Assembly (NCBI RefSeq): GCF_020097815.1
Contig: NZ_CP083663.1
Location: forward strand, 2,728,001-2,792,000
Direction: 5' to 3'
Length of the DNA: 64,000 nt
Source of the DNA: Haloprofundus salinisoli
GTDB lineage: Archaea > Halobacteriota > Halobacteria > Halobacteriales > Haloferacaceae
Both the position numbers and the translations under genes were made by a program. Shown here piece after piece: positions 42,685 to 51,756 of the stretch; within the stretch, counting starts at the first letter, position 1; each line of letters opens with the position of its first letter. The notes below the pieces were generated by a model. That model was not told the DNA's origin, made no database searches, and saw only the letters and a list, made by a program, of their open reading frames with translations.

Positions 42685-44784
42685 ATGACCGACCCGACGG
42701 GCCGAAACCGCCTCGACGAGGAACAGTCGCCGTACCTCCGGCAGCACGCGGACAACCCCGTCAACTGGCAGCCGTGGGACGACGCGGCGCTCGACGCCGC
42801 CCGCGAGCGCGACGTCCCCATCTTCCTCTCTATCGGCTACTCCGCCTGCCACTGGTGTCACGTGATGGCCGACGAGAGCTTCGAGGACGACGCCGTCGCC
42901 GAGGTGCTCAACGAGGAGTTCGTCCCCATCAAAGTCGACCGCGAGGAGCGACCGGATCTGGACGGCGTCTACCAGAGCATCTGCCAACTCGTCTCCGGGC
43001 GCGGCGGGTGGCCGCTCTCGGTGTGGCTCACGCCCGAGGGCAAGCCCTTCTTCGTCGGGACGTACTTCCCGCCCGAGTCGCGCCAGGGGATGCCGGGCTT
43101 TCTCGACCTGCTGGGCGACCTCTCGCGGTCCTGGGAGGAGGACCGAGACGAGATAGAGAACCGCGCCGACCAGTGGACCGCGGCCGTCCGCGACGAGTTG
43201 GAGGACACCCCCGACCAACCGGGCGAACTCGACGACGACCTGCTCGGTTCGGCGGCGCAGGCGGCGCTCAGAAGCGCCGACCGCGAGTACGGTGGCTTCG
43301 GCGGCGGCGGGCCGAAGTTCCCGCAACCGACTCGACTCGACCTCCTGATGCGGACGTACGCCCGCACCGGCCGCGACCAGGCGCTCGCCGTCGTCACGGA
43401 GACGCTCGACGCGATGGCGAGCGGAGGACTGTACGACCACGTCGGCGGCGGCTTCCACCGCTACGCGACCGACCGACAGTGGACCGTCCCGCACTTCGAG
43501 AAGATGCTGTACGACAACGCCGAACTCCCCCGCATCTACCTCGACGCCTACCGCCTCACGGGTCGGCCTCGCTACGCGACCGTCGCACAGGAGACGCTCG
43601 CGTTCGTCGAGCGCGAACTCACCCACGAGGAGGGCGGGTTCTACAGCACGCTCGACGCCCAAAGCGAGGGCGAGGAAGGCAAGTTCTACGTCTGGACGCC
43701 CGACGCGGTCCGAGACGTCGTCGGCGACGAGACGACCGCCGACCTCGTCTGCGACCGCTACGGCATCGCGAAGAGCGGGAACTTCGAGCACGGCACCACC
43801 GTCCTGACGCTCGCCGAGAGCATCGAGAGCCTCGCCGAGGAGTACGACCTCGACGGGGACGAGGTCGAAGAGCGGTTGATGGACGCGCGAACGGCGCTGT
43901 ACGAGGCCCGCGAGGAGCGCGAGCGCCCCGCCCGCGACGAGAAGGTTCTCGCCGGGTGGAACGGCCTGATGATCTCGGCGTTCGCGGCGGGCGCGCGGAC
44001 GCTCAACCCGGCGCTGGCGGCGACGGGCGAGACGGCGCTGTCGTTCGTCCGAGAACGCCTCTGGGACGGAAGCGAGAAGCGACTCTCGCGGCGGTTCAAG
44101 TCGGGCGACGTGAAAGGCTCGGGCTACCTCGAAGATTACGCGTTCCTCGCCCGCGGCGCGTTCGACCTGTACCAGGCGACCGGTGACGTCGACCACCTCG
44201 CGTTCGCACTGGAGCTCGCGCGGACCATCGAAGCCGAGTTCTGGGACGAAGACGAGAAGACGCTGTACTTCACGCCCGAGAGCGGCGAGGCGCTCGTCGC
44301 CCGCCCGCAGGAGCGCCGCGACCAGTCGACGCCGTCGAGTCTCGGCGTCGCCGTCTCCGTACTCCTGGGCTTGGACCACTTCGCGCCCGACGCCGAGTTC
44401 GGCCACGTCGCCGAGCAGGTGCTGTCGACGCACGCGAACCGCCTCCGAGGGAGTCCGCTCGAACATGGTTCGCTCGTGCTCGCGGCCGAAAAACACCGCC
44501 GCGGCGCGCTCGAACTCACTGTCGCCGCCGACGAACTCCCCGACGACTGGTGGGAGGCGCTGGCGAGTCGCTATCTCCCGGCGACGATTCTGACGCGCCG
44601 CCCGGGGACCGACGGCGAACTGGAGGCGTGGCTGGAGGCGCTCGACATCGACGAGGCACCGCCCATCTGGGCCGGGCGCGAGGCCGTCGACGACGACCCG
44701 ACGGTGTACGCCTGCGAGAACTTCACCTGCTCGCCGCCGCAGTCCGATATTCGGTCGGCGTTGGATTGGGCGCTGGAGAACTGA
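42685..44784 (+). CDS. DUF255 thioredoxin-domain protein (YyaL/SPATA20-like)
   Basis: 699 residues from ATG 42685. The N-terminal DUF255 domain is a thioredoxin fold with CxxC residues C55 and C58 in 'LSIGYSACHWCHVMADESFE', which opens with 'NRLDEEQSPYLRQHADNPVN'. The remaining 500 residues form a six-hairpin (alpha/alpha)6 barrel like glycoside hydrolases, with 'FEKMLYDNAELPRIYLDAYR' and 'EDYAFLARGAFDLYQATGD'. Widespread and of unsettled function, probably redox linked. A thioredoxin gene converges on it with a 6-base gap. Confidence 0.92.
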   Translation: MTDPTGRNRLDEEQSPYLRQHADNPVNWQPWDDAALDAARERDVPIFLSIGYSACHWCHVMADESFEDDAVAEVLNEEFVPIKVDREERPDLDGVYQSICQLVSGRGGWPLSVWLTPEGKPFFVGTYFPPESRQGMPGFLDLLGDLSRSWEEDRDEIENRADQWTAAVRDELEDTPDQPGELDDDLLGSAAQAALRSADREYGGFGGGGPKFPQPTRLDLLMRTYARTGRDQALAVVTETLDAMASGGLYDHVGGGFHRYATDRQWTVPHFEKMLYDNAELPRIYLDAYRLTGRPRYATVAQETLAFVERELTHEEGGFYSTLDAQSEGEEGKFYVWTPDAVRDVVGDETTADLVCDRYGIAKSGNFEHGTTVLTLAESIESLAEEYDLDGDEVEERLMDARTALYEAREERERPARDEKVLAGWNGLMISAFAAGARTLNPALAATGETALSFVRERLWDGSEKRLSRRFKSGDVKGSGYLEDYAFLARGAFDLYQATGDVDHLAFALELARTIEAEFWDEDEKTLYFTPESGEALVARPQERRDQSTPSSLGVAVSVLLGLDHFAPDAEFGHVAEQVLSTHANRLRGSPLEHGSLVLAAEKHRRGALELTVAADELPDDWWEALASRYLPATILTRRPGTDGELEAWLEALDIDEAPPIWAGREAVDDDPTVYACENFTCSPPQSDIRSALDWALEN

Positions 44785-44790
44785 GGCCGA

Positions 44791-45174
44791 CTAGGCGGTC
44801 TGCTCGGCTTCTTCGAGCCGCTCGCCGAGGTAAGCCGTCGCCGGAATCGGTTCATCCTCGACGTACCGCGTGATCTCCTCGCCGTCTCTCTCGACGACGA
44901 CGGTCGGGATGTACTCGATGTCGTACTCCTCGACCTGCGGGCCGATCTTGCTGCCGTCGTCTTCCTTCTCGACGGGGAACTGCTCGATCCGCTCCTCGGG
45001 GACGCCCGCCTCTCGCAGCGCCGCCGCGAAGTCGGGCAGTTGCTGGCGGCAGTCCTTACACCAGTCGCCGCCCCAGATTTTGAACGTCAGCCCGTCCCGA
45101 CCGAGCGCTTCCACGGCGTCTTCGTAAGCTGCGGGGCTCCACGTCGGGTTCGGCTCCATCGTGTTCAGTTCCAT
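44791..45174 (-). CDS. Thioredoxin-family protein
   Basis: 127 residues from ATG 45174; an ATG five codons later is also possible. The active site is 'WGGDWCKDCRQQLPDF' (C39, C42), a CxxC with Lys-Asp between the cysteines. 'YIPTVVVERDGEEI' supplies the cis-Pro segment. It should act in disulfide exchange in the cytoplasm, as no signal peptide is seen. The convergent DUF255 gene and the adjacent cysteine synthase make a sulfur/thiol group. Confidence 0.85.
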   Translation of the reverse strand: MELNTMEPNPTWSPAAYEDAVEALGRDGLTFKIWGGDWCKDCRQQLPDFAAALREAGVPEERIEQFPVEKEDDGSKIGPQVEEYDIEYIPTVVVERDGEEITRYVEDEPIPATAYLGERLEEAEQTA

Positions 45175-45362
45175 TGGCCGGGCGTTAGTAGCGGAGGCTT
45201 TTAACCGCCTCGCTGGCGGTGATTCTCCGCACACGGCCGTTTCGGCGGTTCGACGGGCTCGGCGGTTCGACGGTACCCGACCGAAGTTCGCGCGACGGAG
45301 ACGCCGTCGAACGTTGCCGGTGTCCGTCACCGGTTTACGTCATAACCGCTTACCGGTCGGCA

Positions 45363-46388
45363 ATGGACGCGAGCATCCTCGATACTATCGGCTCGCCGCT
45401 GGTGCAGTTGCAGTCGCCCGAAGGGGCAACGGTGGCGGCGAAGATAGAGTCGAAGAACCCCGGTGGCTCGGCGAAGGACCGCCCGGCGCTGGCGATGGTC
45501 GAAGCGGCCGAACGCGACGGAACGCTCTCGCCCGGCGACGAGCTCGTCGAACCGACGAGCGGGAACACGGGCATCGGCTTGGCCGTCGTCGCCGCCGCGA
45601 AAGGCTACGACATCACAATCGTGATGCCCGGCTCGAAATCGCCCGAGCGTCGCCGCATCATGAAAGCCTACGGCGCGACCCTCGAACTCGTCGACGGCGA
45701 CATCTCCGACGCGAAGGAGCGCGCCGACGAACTCGAAACGGAGCGAGGAATGGTCCAACTCCGCCAGTTCGAAAACGAGGCGAACCCGGAGGCGCACTAC
45801 CGCACGACGGCCGAGGAGATTCTCGAACAGGTCGAAGGGAGAGACGTCGACGCGCTCGTCGCCGGCGTCGGCACCGGCGGCACGCTGTCGGGCATCGGTC
45901 GACGCCTCCGAGAGGAGTTCCCCGAGATGGAGGTCGTCGCCGTCGAGCCCGAGGACAGCGCCGTCCTCTCGGGGAAGGAACCCGAAGGCGATAGCTTCCA
46001 GGGGATGGGCCCCGGTTTCGTCAGCCCGAACCTAGACACCGACCTCTTGGACGACGTCATCACGATTTCGCTCGACGACGCCGAGGCCGAGTGTCGCCGC
46101 CTCGCCCGCGAGGAAGGCATCTTGGTCGGCCAGTCCAGCGGCGCGTCGAACCTCGCCGCCCAGCAGGTCGCCGAGCGCCTCGCTCAACCCGAGTTGGACT
46201 GCCCGGAGGCACCGGACGTCACTGCGCAGCGCATCGAGACCATCGAGACCGACGGCGGGGCCGCCGCTGCGACCGACTACGACGACTGCCCGCTCGTCGT
46301 CACCGTCTTCTGGGACAGCGGCGAGCGGTACATGTCGACGGGGATGTTTGAGGCCGGACCCGACCTCGGCAGCGGCGGGTCGCCGTAG
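45363..46388 (+). CDS. cysK: Cysteine synthase family protein
   Basis: 341 residues from ATG 45363. K38 in 'SKNPGGSAKDRPALAMV' binds PLP and 'EPTSGNTGIGLAVVAAAKG' (63-81) is the substrate loop, with 'GVGTGGTLSGIGRRLREEF' near 180 binding the phosphate. It should form cysteine from O-acetylserine and sulfide, or cystathionine/O-phosphoserine analogues. The C-terminal 30 residues, with 'VVTVFWDSGERYMSTGMF', match the CysK end. Divergent from the thioredoxin gene. Confidence 0.93.
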   Translation: MDASILDTIGSPLVQLQSPEGATVAAKIESKNPGGSAKDRPALAMVEAAERDGTLSPGDELVEPTSGNTGIGLAVVAAAKGYDITIVMPGSKSPERRRIMKAYGATLELVDGDISDAKERADELETERGMVQLRQFENEANPEAHYRTTAEEILEQVEGRDVDALVAGVGTGGTLSGIGRRLREEFPEMEVVAVEPEDSAVLSGKEPEGDSFQGMGPGFVSPNLDTDLLDDVITISLDDAEAECRRLAREEGILVGQSSGASNLAAQQVAERLAQPELDCPEAPDVTAQRIETIETDGGAAAATDYDDCPLVVTVFWDSGERYMSTGMFEAGPDLGSGGSP

Positions 46389-46419
46389 CCACGTCGGGCG
46401 TTTCCGCCTCGCTGAACGA

Positions 46420-47478
46420 CTACTCCGACTCCTCCGCCGACAGTCGCCACAGCGTCGAGGAGTACTTCTTGCCCGGTTCGGGACCGCCCGAGACGGCGTA
46501 CAACTGGCCGTCGATGGCCGCGACGCCGAGTCCGTGTCTCCCCTCCGGCATGTCGGGGTACCGCTCCCACGAGTCGCTCTCGGGGTCGTAGGCTTCGACC
46601 GTCGCCTGCGTACCTTCGGGTTTCTCGCCGCCGAGGACGAACACTTTCCCGCTCATCGCGCCGCCGTTGACGCCGCCGCGTTCGGAGGGCATCGGCGTCA
46701 GCTCGGTCCACTCGTTCGTCTCGGGGTCGTACATCTCGTTGGCGCTCAGTTCCTCGCCGAACTCCTCGCGGCCGCCGACGACGTACAGTTTACCGCCGAC
46801 CGTCCCCGAGGTCAGGTGGTTTCGAGCCGTCGGCATGTCGGGGCCTTTCGACCATTTGTCCGCCTGCGGGTCGTAGATTTCGAGCGTCGCCCGGAGCCCG
46901 CCGCCGAGGCCGCCTTTCGTGTACCCGCCGGCGACGTACGCCTTTCCGTTCACGAGCTCGGCCGTCGGCGCGCCGCGACCCGTCGGCATTCGCGCGCGCT
47001 CTTCCCACGAGTCGCTCTGGGGGTCGTAGGCGTACGTCGTCGCCACCGACTTCTCCGCCTCGGTGTAGCCGCCGAAGACGAGAATCTGGCCCTGGTGGGT
47101 GACCGCTTTGACGTGATGGAGCGCCTGCGGCAGCGCCGCGGCGCTGCGCCACGCGTCGTTCTCGGGGTTGTAGACGGCGACGTCGCCGGTGACGCCGTCG
47201 GGGACGTAGCCGCCGATGACGTACAGCTCGCCGTTCAACGCCACCGACTCCACTTCCGTCCGCTCGGGGCCGGGCATCGGCGTCAGTTCGGTCCAGCTCA
47301 TCTCTTCGGCGGTTTGCGTCGCCTGGTTCGGTGCGTCCGTCTGCACCGGTTGGTCGGTCTCTGACGGTTGCTCGGACCCCGACGTCTCACCCGAGCCGCC
47401 GATCTGGTCTGTACATCCGGCGAGCGCGAGGGCTGCCACCACTGTACCGCGTCGGAGGAACTGTCGTCTGTTCGTGCT
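46420..47478 (-). CDS. Kelch-repeat lipoprotein with Tat signal
   Basis: 352 residues from GTG 47478 ('VSTNRRQFLRRG' as MSTNRRQ). A twin-arginine pair (NRRQFLRRG) precedes a hydrophobic stretch and lipobox 'LALAGC', so the protein is exported folded and lipid-anchored. Residues about 60-345 are six Kelch blades, each with a 'YVIGGY...' or 'YVAGGYT' strand, a W near 'DSWEE', and 'MP.GR.' turns. Such beta-propellers usually bind sugars or proteins; the ligand is unknown. Confidence 0.88.
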   Translation of the reverse strand, partial: STNRRQFLRRGTVVAALALAGCTDQIGGSGETSGSEQPSETDQPVQTDAPNQATQTAEEMSWTELTPMPGPERTEVESVALNGELYVIGGYVPDGVTGDVAVYNPENDAWRSAAALPQALHHVKAVTHQGQILVFGGYTEAEKSVATTYAYDPQSDSWEERARMPTGRGAPTAELVNGKAYVAGGYTKGGLGGGLRATLEIYDPQADKWSKGPDMPTARNHLTSGTVGGKLYVVGGREEFGEELSANEMYDPETNEWTELTPMPSERGGVNGGAMSGKVFVLGGEKPEGTQATVEAYDPESDSWERYPDMPEGRHGLGVAAIDGQLYAVSGGPEPGKKYSSTLWRLSAEESE

Positions 47479-47616
47479 CACGGTTTGCTCTCGGCGAGAG
47501 TATACCGACCTCACTCATGGTTATGTCGCGCTTACCCGTCGATTCCGGTCAGAAACACCGAATTTCTCCGCCACTCGCCGAATCGGTTCGGGACGGACGA
47601 CCGCCCCGAAATCGAC

Positions 47617-48069
47617 TCACCCGCCGAACTCGGTTTCGGTCACGCGCACCGTCAGCGTCTCCTCGACGTCGTAGAGGTCGTACTCGGGGACCTGTCCGTC
47701 GACGCGCGCGAGGTACATCGGGTCGAGTAGGTCGTCGTCGTCGACACCGTACACCTTCAGGAAGCGGTCGCTTTCCTCGGGTCGAATCTCGCCCTCGCGG
47801 ACGGCCGTCGCCAGTTTCCGCGAGAGCCACTCCGTCTCGCTGATGCTCGGCGACTGGACCAGCGCCTCGTCGACGAACCGGACGAGATACCAGTTGAGGT
47901 CGTTCAGAAGCGAGACGGCCGCGCCGACGCTCACCGTCTCCAGTTCGAGGCTGTTGCGGTACGGTTCGCGGAGGACGTACGTCGAGAGCGCCGCGCGGGC
48001 GGTGTCGCGCGACAGCAGCTCGTATCGGAGATTCACCTCGGGCGCGCCGAGTAGACAGACCCGCGTCAC
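47617..48069 (-). CDS. DUF5804-like conserved haloarchaeal protein
   Basis: 150 residues from ATG 48069 ('MTRVCLLGAPEVNLRYELLS'). It has a helical core with 'REPYRNSLELETVSVGAAVS' and 'LNDLNWYLVRFVDEALVQSP', and a C-terminal beta segment 'YDLYDVEETLTVRVTETEFGG'. The order resembles the DUF5804 family. No function is known. It lies 61 bases after thiI on the same strand, so it may be cotranscribed. Confidence 0.75.
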   Translation of the reverse strand: MTRVCLLGAPEVNLRYELLSRDTARAALSTYVLREPYRNSLELETVSVGAAVSLLNDLNWYLVRFVDEALVQSPSISETEWLSRKLATAVREGEIRPEESDRFLKVYGVDDDDLLDPMYLARVDGQVPEYDLYDVEETLTVRVTETEFGG

Positions 48070-48130
48070 GGCTGTAGGTACCCGCTGGCGGCTAAAGGGA
48101 TTGCGGTCCCGCGGCAGTTTCGAGAGACGA

Positions 48131-49354
48131 TCAGCCGAACTCCACCACGCGCACCGCTTGCGCTACCTTCTCGGCCCGTCGCAACAACCCGTCCGGTTCC
48201 GCGGCCGCCACGTCTTCGAGCGCCGCGTTCGTCTCCGGGCGCGAGGGCGCGACGCGTTCGCAGCCGACGGGAAGCGTCGAATCGTCGTACGTTCCGATTC
48301 GCCGCGCCTGCGCGACGATATCGGTTTTGTCGCGCGTCAACAGCGGCCGATACACCGGAAGCGAGGTGACCGCGTCGGTGACGGCGAAGTTCGGACCCGT
48401 TTGACTCGATTTCTGGCCGAGCGACTCGCCGGTGACGACGGCGTGCGCACCGACGTCTCTCGCCACCGTTTCACCGATTCGGAGCATCATCCGCCGGAGC
48501 GAGAGCATCCGCGTCGCACCCACCTCGTCGGCGAGTTCGGCGACGAGGTCGCCCGCCGAGACCACCCGAGGGCGAACGTCGAATCCGGGCGCAAAGGTCG
48601 CAAGGCGGCGCATCGTCGACACCGCTCGCGCCTCGTGGTCCGGCCCGCCGAAGTCGCCGAGGTCGACGTAGACGGGAACGACCACGCAACCCCGCTTCAT
48701 CACCTCCCACGCCGCGACGGGCGAGTCGATGCCGCCGCTGACCAATCCGACTGCCGTTCCTTGCGTACCCAGCGGCAGGCCGCCGGGCCCGTCGCGCACC
48801 TCCGTCGAGACGAACGCCTCGTCCTCGCGGGCTTCGACGCGGTAGGTCACGTCAGGGCTATCGAGGTCGACCGGCGCGCCGGTTCGCTCCTCTATCGCCG
48901 CGCCGCCGACGCGTTCGAGCTCTCGACTCCCGAAGTCGTGGGCGTCTTTGGGGCCGGCGCGTGACACCCGAACGGCGAACGATTCCGCCGCCGCCTGGTC
49001 GTCCGCCAGCGACGACAGCAGGTCGAGGAGCGCCTCTCGCTCGGGCGCACAGGTGACGGCCGGGCGGGCGGCGACGACGCCGAACGTGTTCGCCACGGCG
49101 TCGGCGGCGTCATCGGACAACGTCCGATAGGTTGCCGGACTCCGTCCGGCACCGGCGTCGACTTCTTCGAGGTTCCGAAGCCGAATCAACGGCCGCGACC
49201 ACTGGCGTTCCACGTCGGCGTCGACGCCGCGGGCGGCGAGCATCGCTTCGAGGTTCGAGACAAGCGTCCGCTCCATGCGGCCGCGGACCTTCGAACTCTT
49301 CGTTCCGATTTCGCCGTAGGAGACGACGACGGTGTCGCGCTGACGGGTTTCCAC
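48131..49354 (-). CDS. thiI: tRNA 4-thiouridine synthase (tRNA sulfurtransferase)
   Basis: 407 residues from ATG 49354. The N-terminal THUMP region (about 60-170) binds tRNA, and the PP-loop 'GLVSGGIDSPVAAWEVMKRG' near 205 activates the uridine with ATP, followed by 'VVTGESLGQKSSQTGPN'. The rhodanese domain of E. coli ThiI is absent, as in most archaea, so sulfur must come another way. It thiolates U8 in tRNA. Confidence 0.95.
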   Translation of the reverse strand: METRQRDTVVVSYGEIGTKSSKVRGRMERTLVSNLEAMLAARGVDADVERQWSRPLIRLRNLEEVDAGAGRSPATYRTLSDDAADAVANTFGVVAARPAVTCAPEREALLDLLSSLADDQAAAESFAVRVSRAGPKDAHDFGSRELERVGGAAIEERTGAPVDLDSPDVTYRVEAREDEAFVSTEVRDGPGGLPLGTQGTAVGLVSGGIDSPVAAWEVMKRGCVVVPVYVDLGDFGGPDHEARAVSTMRRLATFAPGFDVRPRVVSAGDLVAELADEVGATRMLSLRRMMLRIGETVARDVGAHAVVTGESLGQKSSQTGPNFAVTDAVTSLPVYRPLLTRDKTDIVAQARRIGTYDDSTLPVGCERVAPSRPETNAALEDVAAAEPDGLLRRAEKVAQAVRVVEFG

Positions 49355-49428
49355 GGGCGGAGGGTATCCGGTCGGAGGACAAGAGGGTTCTCACCTCGAA
49401 TCCGAACCGCCGGCCCGAAGCGGCTCCG

Positions 49429-50199
49429 CTACGTCGCGGCGAGCAAGACGCCCGACGCCACGAGCGTCGCCCCGAGAGCAACCTTCAGCCGGGACGCTTC
49501 GACCCGGTGGGCGACCCGCCACCCGACGATGACGCCGAGGAGTTCCGGAACGCCGACGAGGACGACGAGCGGGAGCGAGACGGCGCCCTGCATCACGTAC
49601 GTCGCCGCCGCGAACGCCGAGAGAAACACCGACTGCACCTGTGCGGCGGCGAGCGCGTCGAGCATCGAGATTCCGAGGAGTACCAACACCGGAACGGTGA
49701 TGACGGGGCCGCCGACGCCGAGCAGTCCGCAGAGGACGCCGATGGCGAACCCGAGGACGGCGAAGACCGCCGCGCCGCTCGGCAGCGCGGGGTCGACCGA
49801 CCACCGCGACCCGAGCGCCCGTCGCTCGCGGTAGACGATGCTCGCGCCGACGAGCGCCGTGAACCCGGTCAAAAGCGACCCGAACGCCGCCTCCGAGAGC
49901 ACCGCGTTCGCGAGCGCGCCGACTATCGCGCCGAGCGCACTCGGCGCGGTGACGAGCGTCGCGAGGCGCTTCCCCGCCCGCGTCCGGAGCTCTCCGGACC
50001 GATAGTACGTGTAACTCCCGAGGAGACCCGTGGCGACGAACGTCGTCAGCGCCGTCCCCGCCACGGTCGACGACCCCACGTCGGTCAGCGCAAACAGCGC
50101 GACGGTGACAAAGATGCCGCCAGGGCCGACGGCGGTGATGCCGACGCCGGCCAGGAACGCGATGACGACCAGAAGCACCAGTGTCGAGGTTGGAAGCAT
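49429..50199 (-). CDS. TauE/SafE-family membrane transporter
   Basis: 256 residues with about eight transmembrane helices. Family marks are 'GVGITAVGPGGIFVTVALFA' near 20-39 and a second copy 'GLLGVGGPVITVPVLVLLGI' near 153-172, one per half. These carriers export sulfite or organic sulfur anions. The gene lies 18 bases after the Nramp-like gene on the same strand, so the two probably form an operon. Confidence 0.88.
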   Translation of the reverse strand: MLPTSTLVLLVVIAFLAGVGITAVGPGGIFVTVALFALTDVGSSTVAGTALTTFVATGLLGSYTYYRSGELRTRAGKRLATLVTAPSALGAIVGALANAVLSEAAFGSLLTGFTALVGASIVYRERRALGSRWSVDPALPSGAAVFAVLGFAIGVLCGLLGVGGPVITVPVLVLLGISMLDALAAAQVQSVFLSAFAAATYVMQGAVSLPLVVLVGVPELLGVIVGWRVAHRVEASRLKVALGATLVASGVLLAAT

Positions 50200-50217
50200 G
50201 GGTTTCGGCCTCGTCGC

Positions 50218-51483
50218 TCAGAACCCGCCGGAGGTTACCGTCTCGACGAACCCCGGAAGCGACGTCGCGGCGAGATATATCGAGAGCAGCACGAGCGACG
50301 CGTTCACGAGCGCCATGCGGAGACTGTTCTTGTGTTCGCCCATCGTCTCCCGGTCGTTGACCGCCCAGAAAAGCAACACTGCAGCGATGGGTAGGCTGAC
50401 GATGCCGTTGTAGGCCGGGAACAGGATTATCATGTCGATGACGCTGAGGCCGGCGAACTCGTTGACGAGCGGCGAGAGACTCCCAATGGCGACGCCGACC
50501 GCGTAGATGAGTTTGAACTCGCGGCTTCCGGGGTCGGCGGTGCGCCCGCGGGCGTGCTGGAAGAGGTACGCGGGCGTCCACATGATGGGGACGATGCTGT
50601 TGAACGCGGCGGCGACCGTGCCGAGGAGGAACATGACCATCGCCCAATCGCCGAGCACCTCCGCGAGCGCCCGTCCGGGTGTGATGAACGTCTCGAGGCT
50701 GGTGTATCCCGCCGGCCGGAGAATGGCGGCCGCGACCACGATGATGGCGACGGTGGTCGCCCCGCCGACGAGGTAGCCGATACCGAGGTCGCGGCGAACG
50801 GACGGGAGGTCGGCGGCGCTCGTCCACCCCTTCTCCTCGACGAGGTTCGACTCGAGGAAGAAGTTCGGCCACAGCGCCGTCGTGCCGATAATAGCCGCGG
50901 CGAGCGTCAGCGACCCACCCGGCAACGACGGGACGAACCCGGCGGCGATGCTGCTTAGAGAGGGTGAACTCACCCCCGCGACGGTCACGTAGATCGCCAA
51001 GAGTGCGATCATCATGGCGGTCATGATGCGCTCGACGCCGTCGTAGTTCTGGATGCCGACGACGATGGCGAGCGCGCCGCTGAGGACGGCGAGGGGTTGC
51101 CATCCGACCACACCGCCGAGGAGGATAGAGATGCCCGTTCCGACCGCCGCCGTCAGTTCCAGCGCCCACGCGACGCAGCCGACCGAGAGGATTGCCGCCA
51201 ACACGGTCGCACCGCCGGTCCCCAGCTTTCGACGCGCGAACGTCATCAGCGGGACGCCGAAGATACCGAGTCGCGCGCTCATGTCCTGGCCGATGAAGCC
51301 GATGAAGACGGCGCCGACGACGGCCCAGACGAGGAGGTAGCCGAACTGTACTCCAGCTTGGCTGGCGATGAACACCGACCCTGATCCGAAGTAGCTGGCG
51401 ACCATCACGAACGCGAGCCCGTACTTCTCGAAGAATTTGGACGTTGTACCCCGAATCTTCGCACCGTATGAGTTATATGACAT
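50218..51483 (-). CDS. Nramp-family divalent metal transporter-like protein
   Basis: 421 residues with about eleven transmembrane helices and an Nramp-like order. TM1 reads 'AFVMVASYFGSGSVFIASQA', so the canonical metal-binding DPGN motif is replaced. TM6 reads 'IIGTTALWPNFFLESNLVEE' in place of MPHN. The usual Asp, Asn and Met ligands are therefore missing, and classic Mn/Fe uptake is doubtful; a Mg-type or other substrate is possible. Start is ATG 51483. A small palindrome lies 10-25 bases upstream. Confidence 0.82.
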   Translation of the reverse strand: MSYNSYGAKIRGTTSKFFEKYGLAFVMVASYFGSGSVFIASQAGVQFGYLLVWAVVGAVFIGFIGQDMSARLGIFGVPLMTFARRKLGTGGATVLAAILSVGCVAWALELTAAVGTGISILLGGVVGWQPLAVLSGALAIVVGIQNYDGVERIMTAMMIALLAIYVTVAGVSSPSLSSIAAGFVPSLPGGSLTLAAAIIGTTALWPNFFLESNLVEEKGWTSAADLPSVRRDLGIGYLVGGATTVAIIVVAAAILRPAGYTSLETFITPGRALAEVLGDWAMVMFLLGTVAAAFNSIVPIMWTPAYLFQHARGRTADPGSREFKLIYAVGVAIGSLSPLVNEFAGLSVIDMIILFPAYNGIVSLPIAAVLLFWAVNDRETMGEHKNSLRMALVNASLVLLSIYLAATSLPGFVETVTSGGF

Positions 51484-51756
51484 TTTGTATGGTAGTGGAC
51501 ACTACTTTCGGTTACGAAGTCACAGATAAGTTCACAGCGAGAAGCGGATACTCTCTGGTGCTTGTACTATCAAGCCGTCCTTTCGTCCTCCCTTGGTCTT
51601 ACTGCAGCGCTGGGTGTCGTTCTGCACGCCGGATCCATTCCGCATCCGCTGGTGTCCCGGCGAAATCCCAGCCGTCGGCACCGTCCGCTCGGTTGGACCG
51701 CTGAACGGACTCAGTTACGACCAATTCGCGGTCGAAGTGAAAACGAGCGCCGGCGC
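51484..51756. other. Non-coding gap of 273 bp
   Basis: The gap contains the Nramp-like promoter region, including a 14-base inverted repeat at 51492-51505 with arms GTAGTG and CACTAC around GA. The part nearest the metK 3' end is G+C rich with no convincing open frame. No RNA gene was seen. Confidence 0.4.

Noticed and set aside
41247-44186. 979-residue frame over purD and the DUF255 gene
   Set aside because: It runs through two confidently identified genes on both strands and is Arg-rich without motifs.
51492-51505. Nramp-like promoter palindrome as a metal-regulator site
   Set aside because: A 14-base inverted repeat is present, but no TATA box is placed near it and no known consensus could be checked, so no site is claimed.
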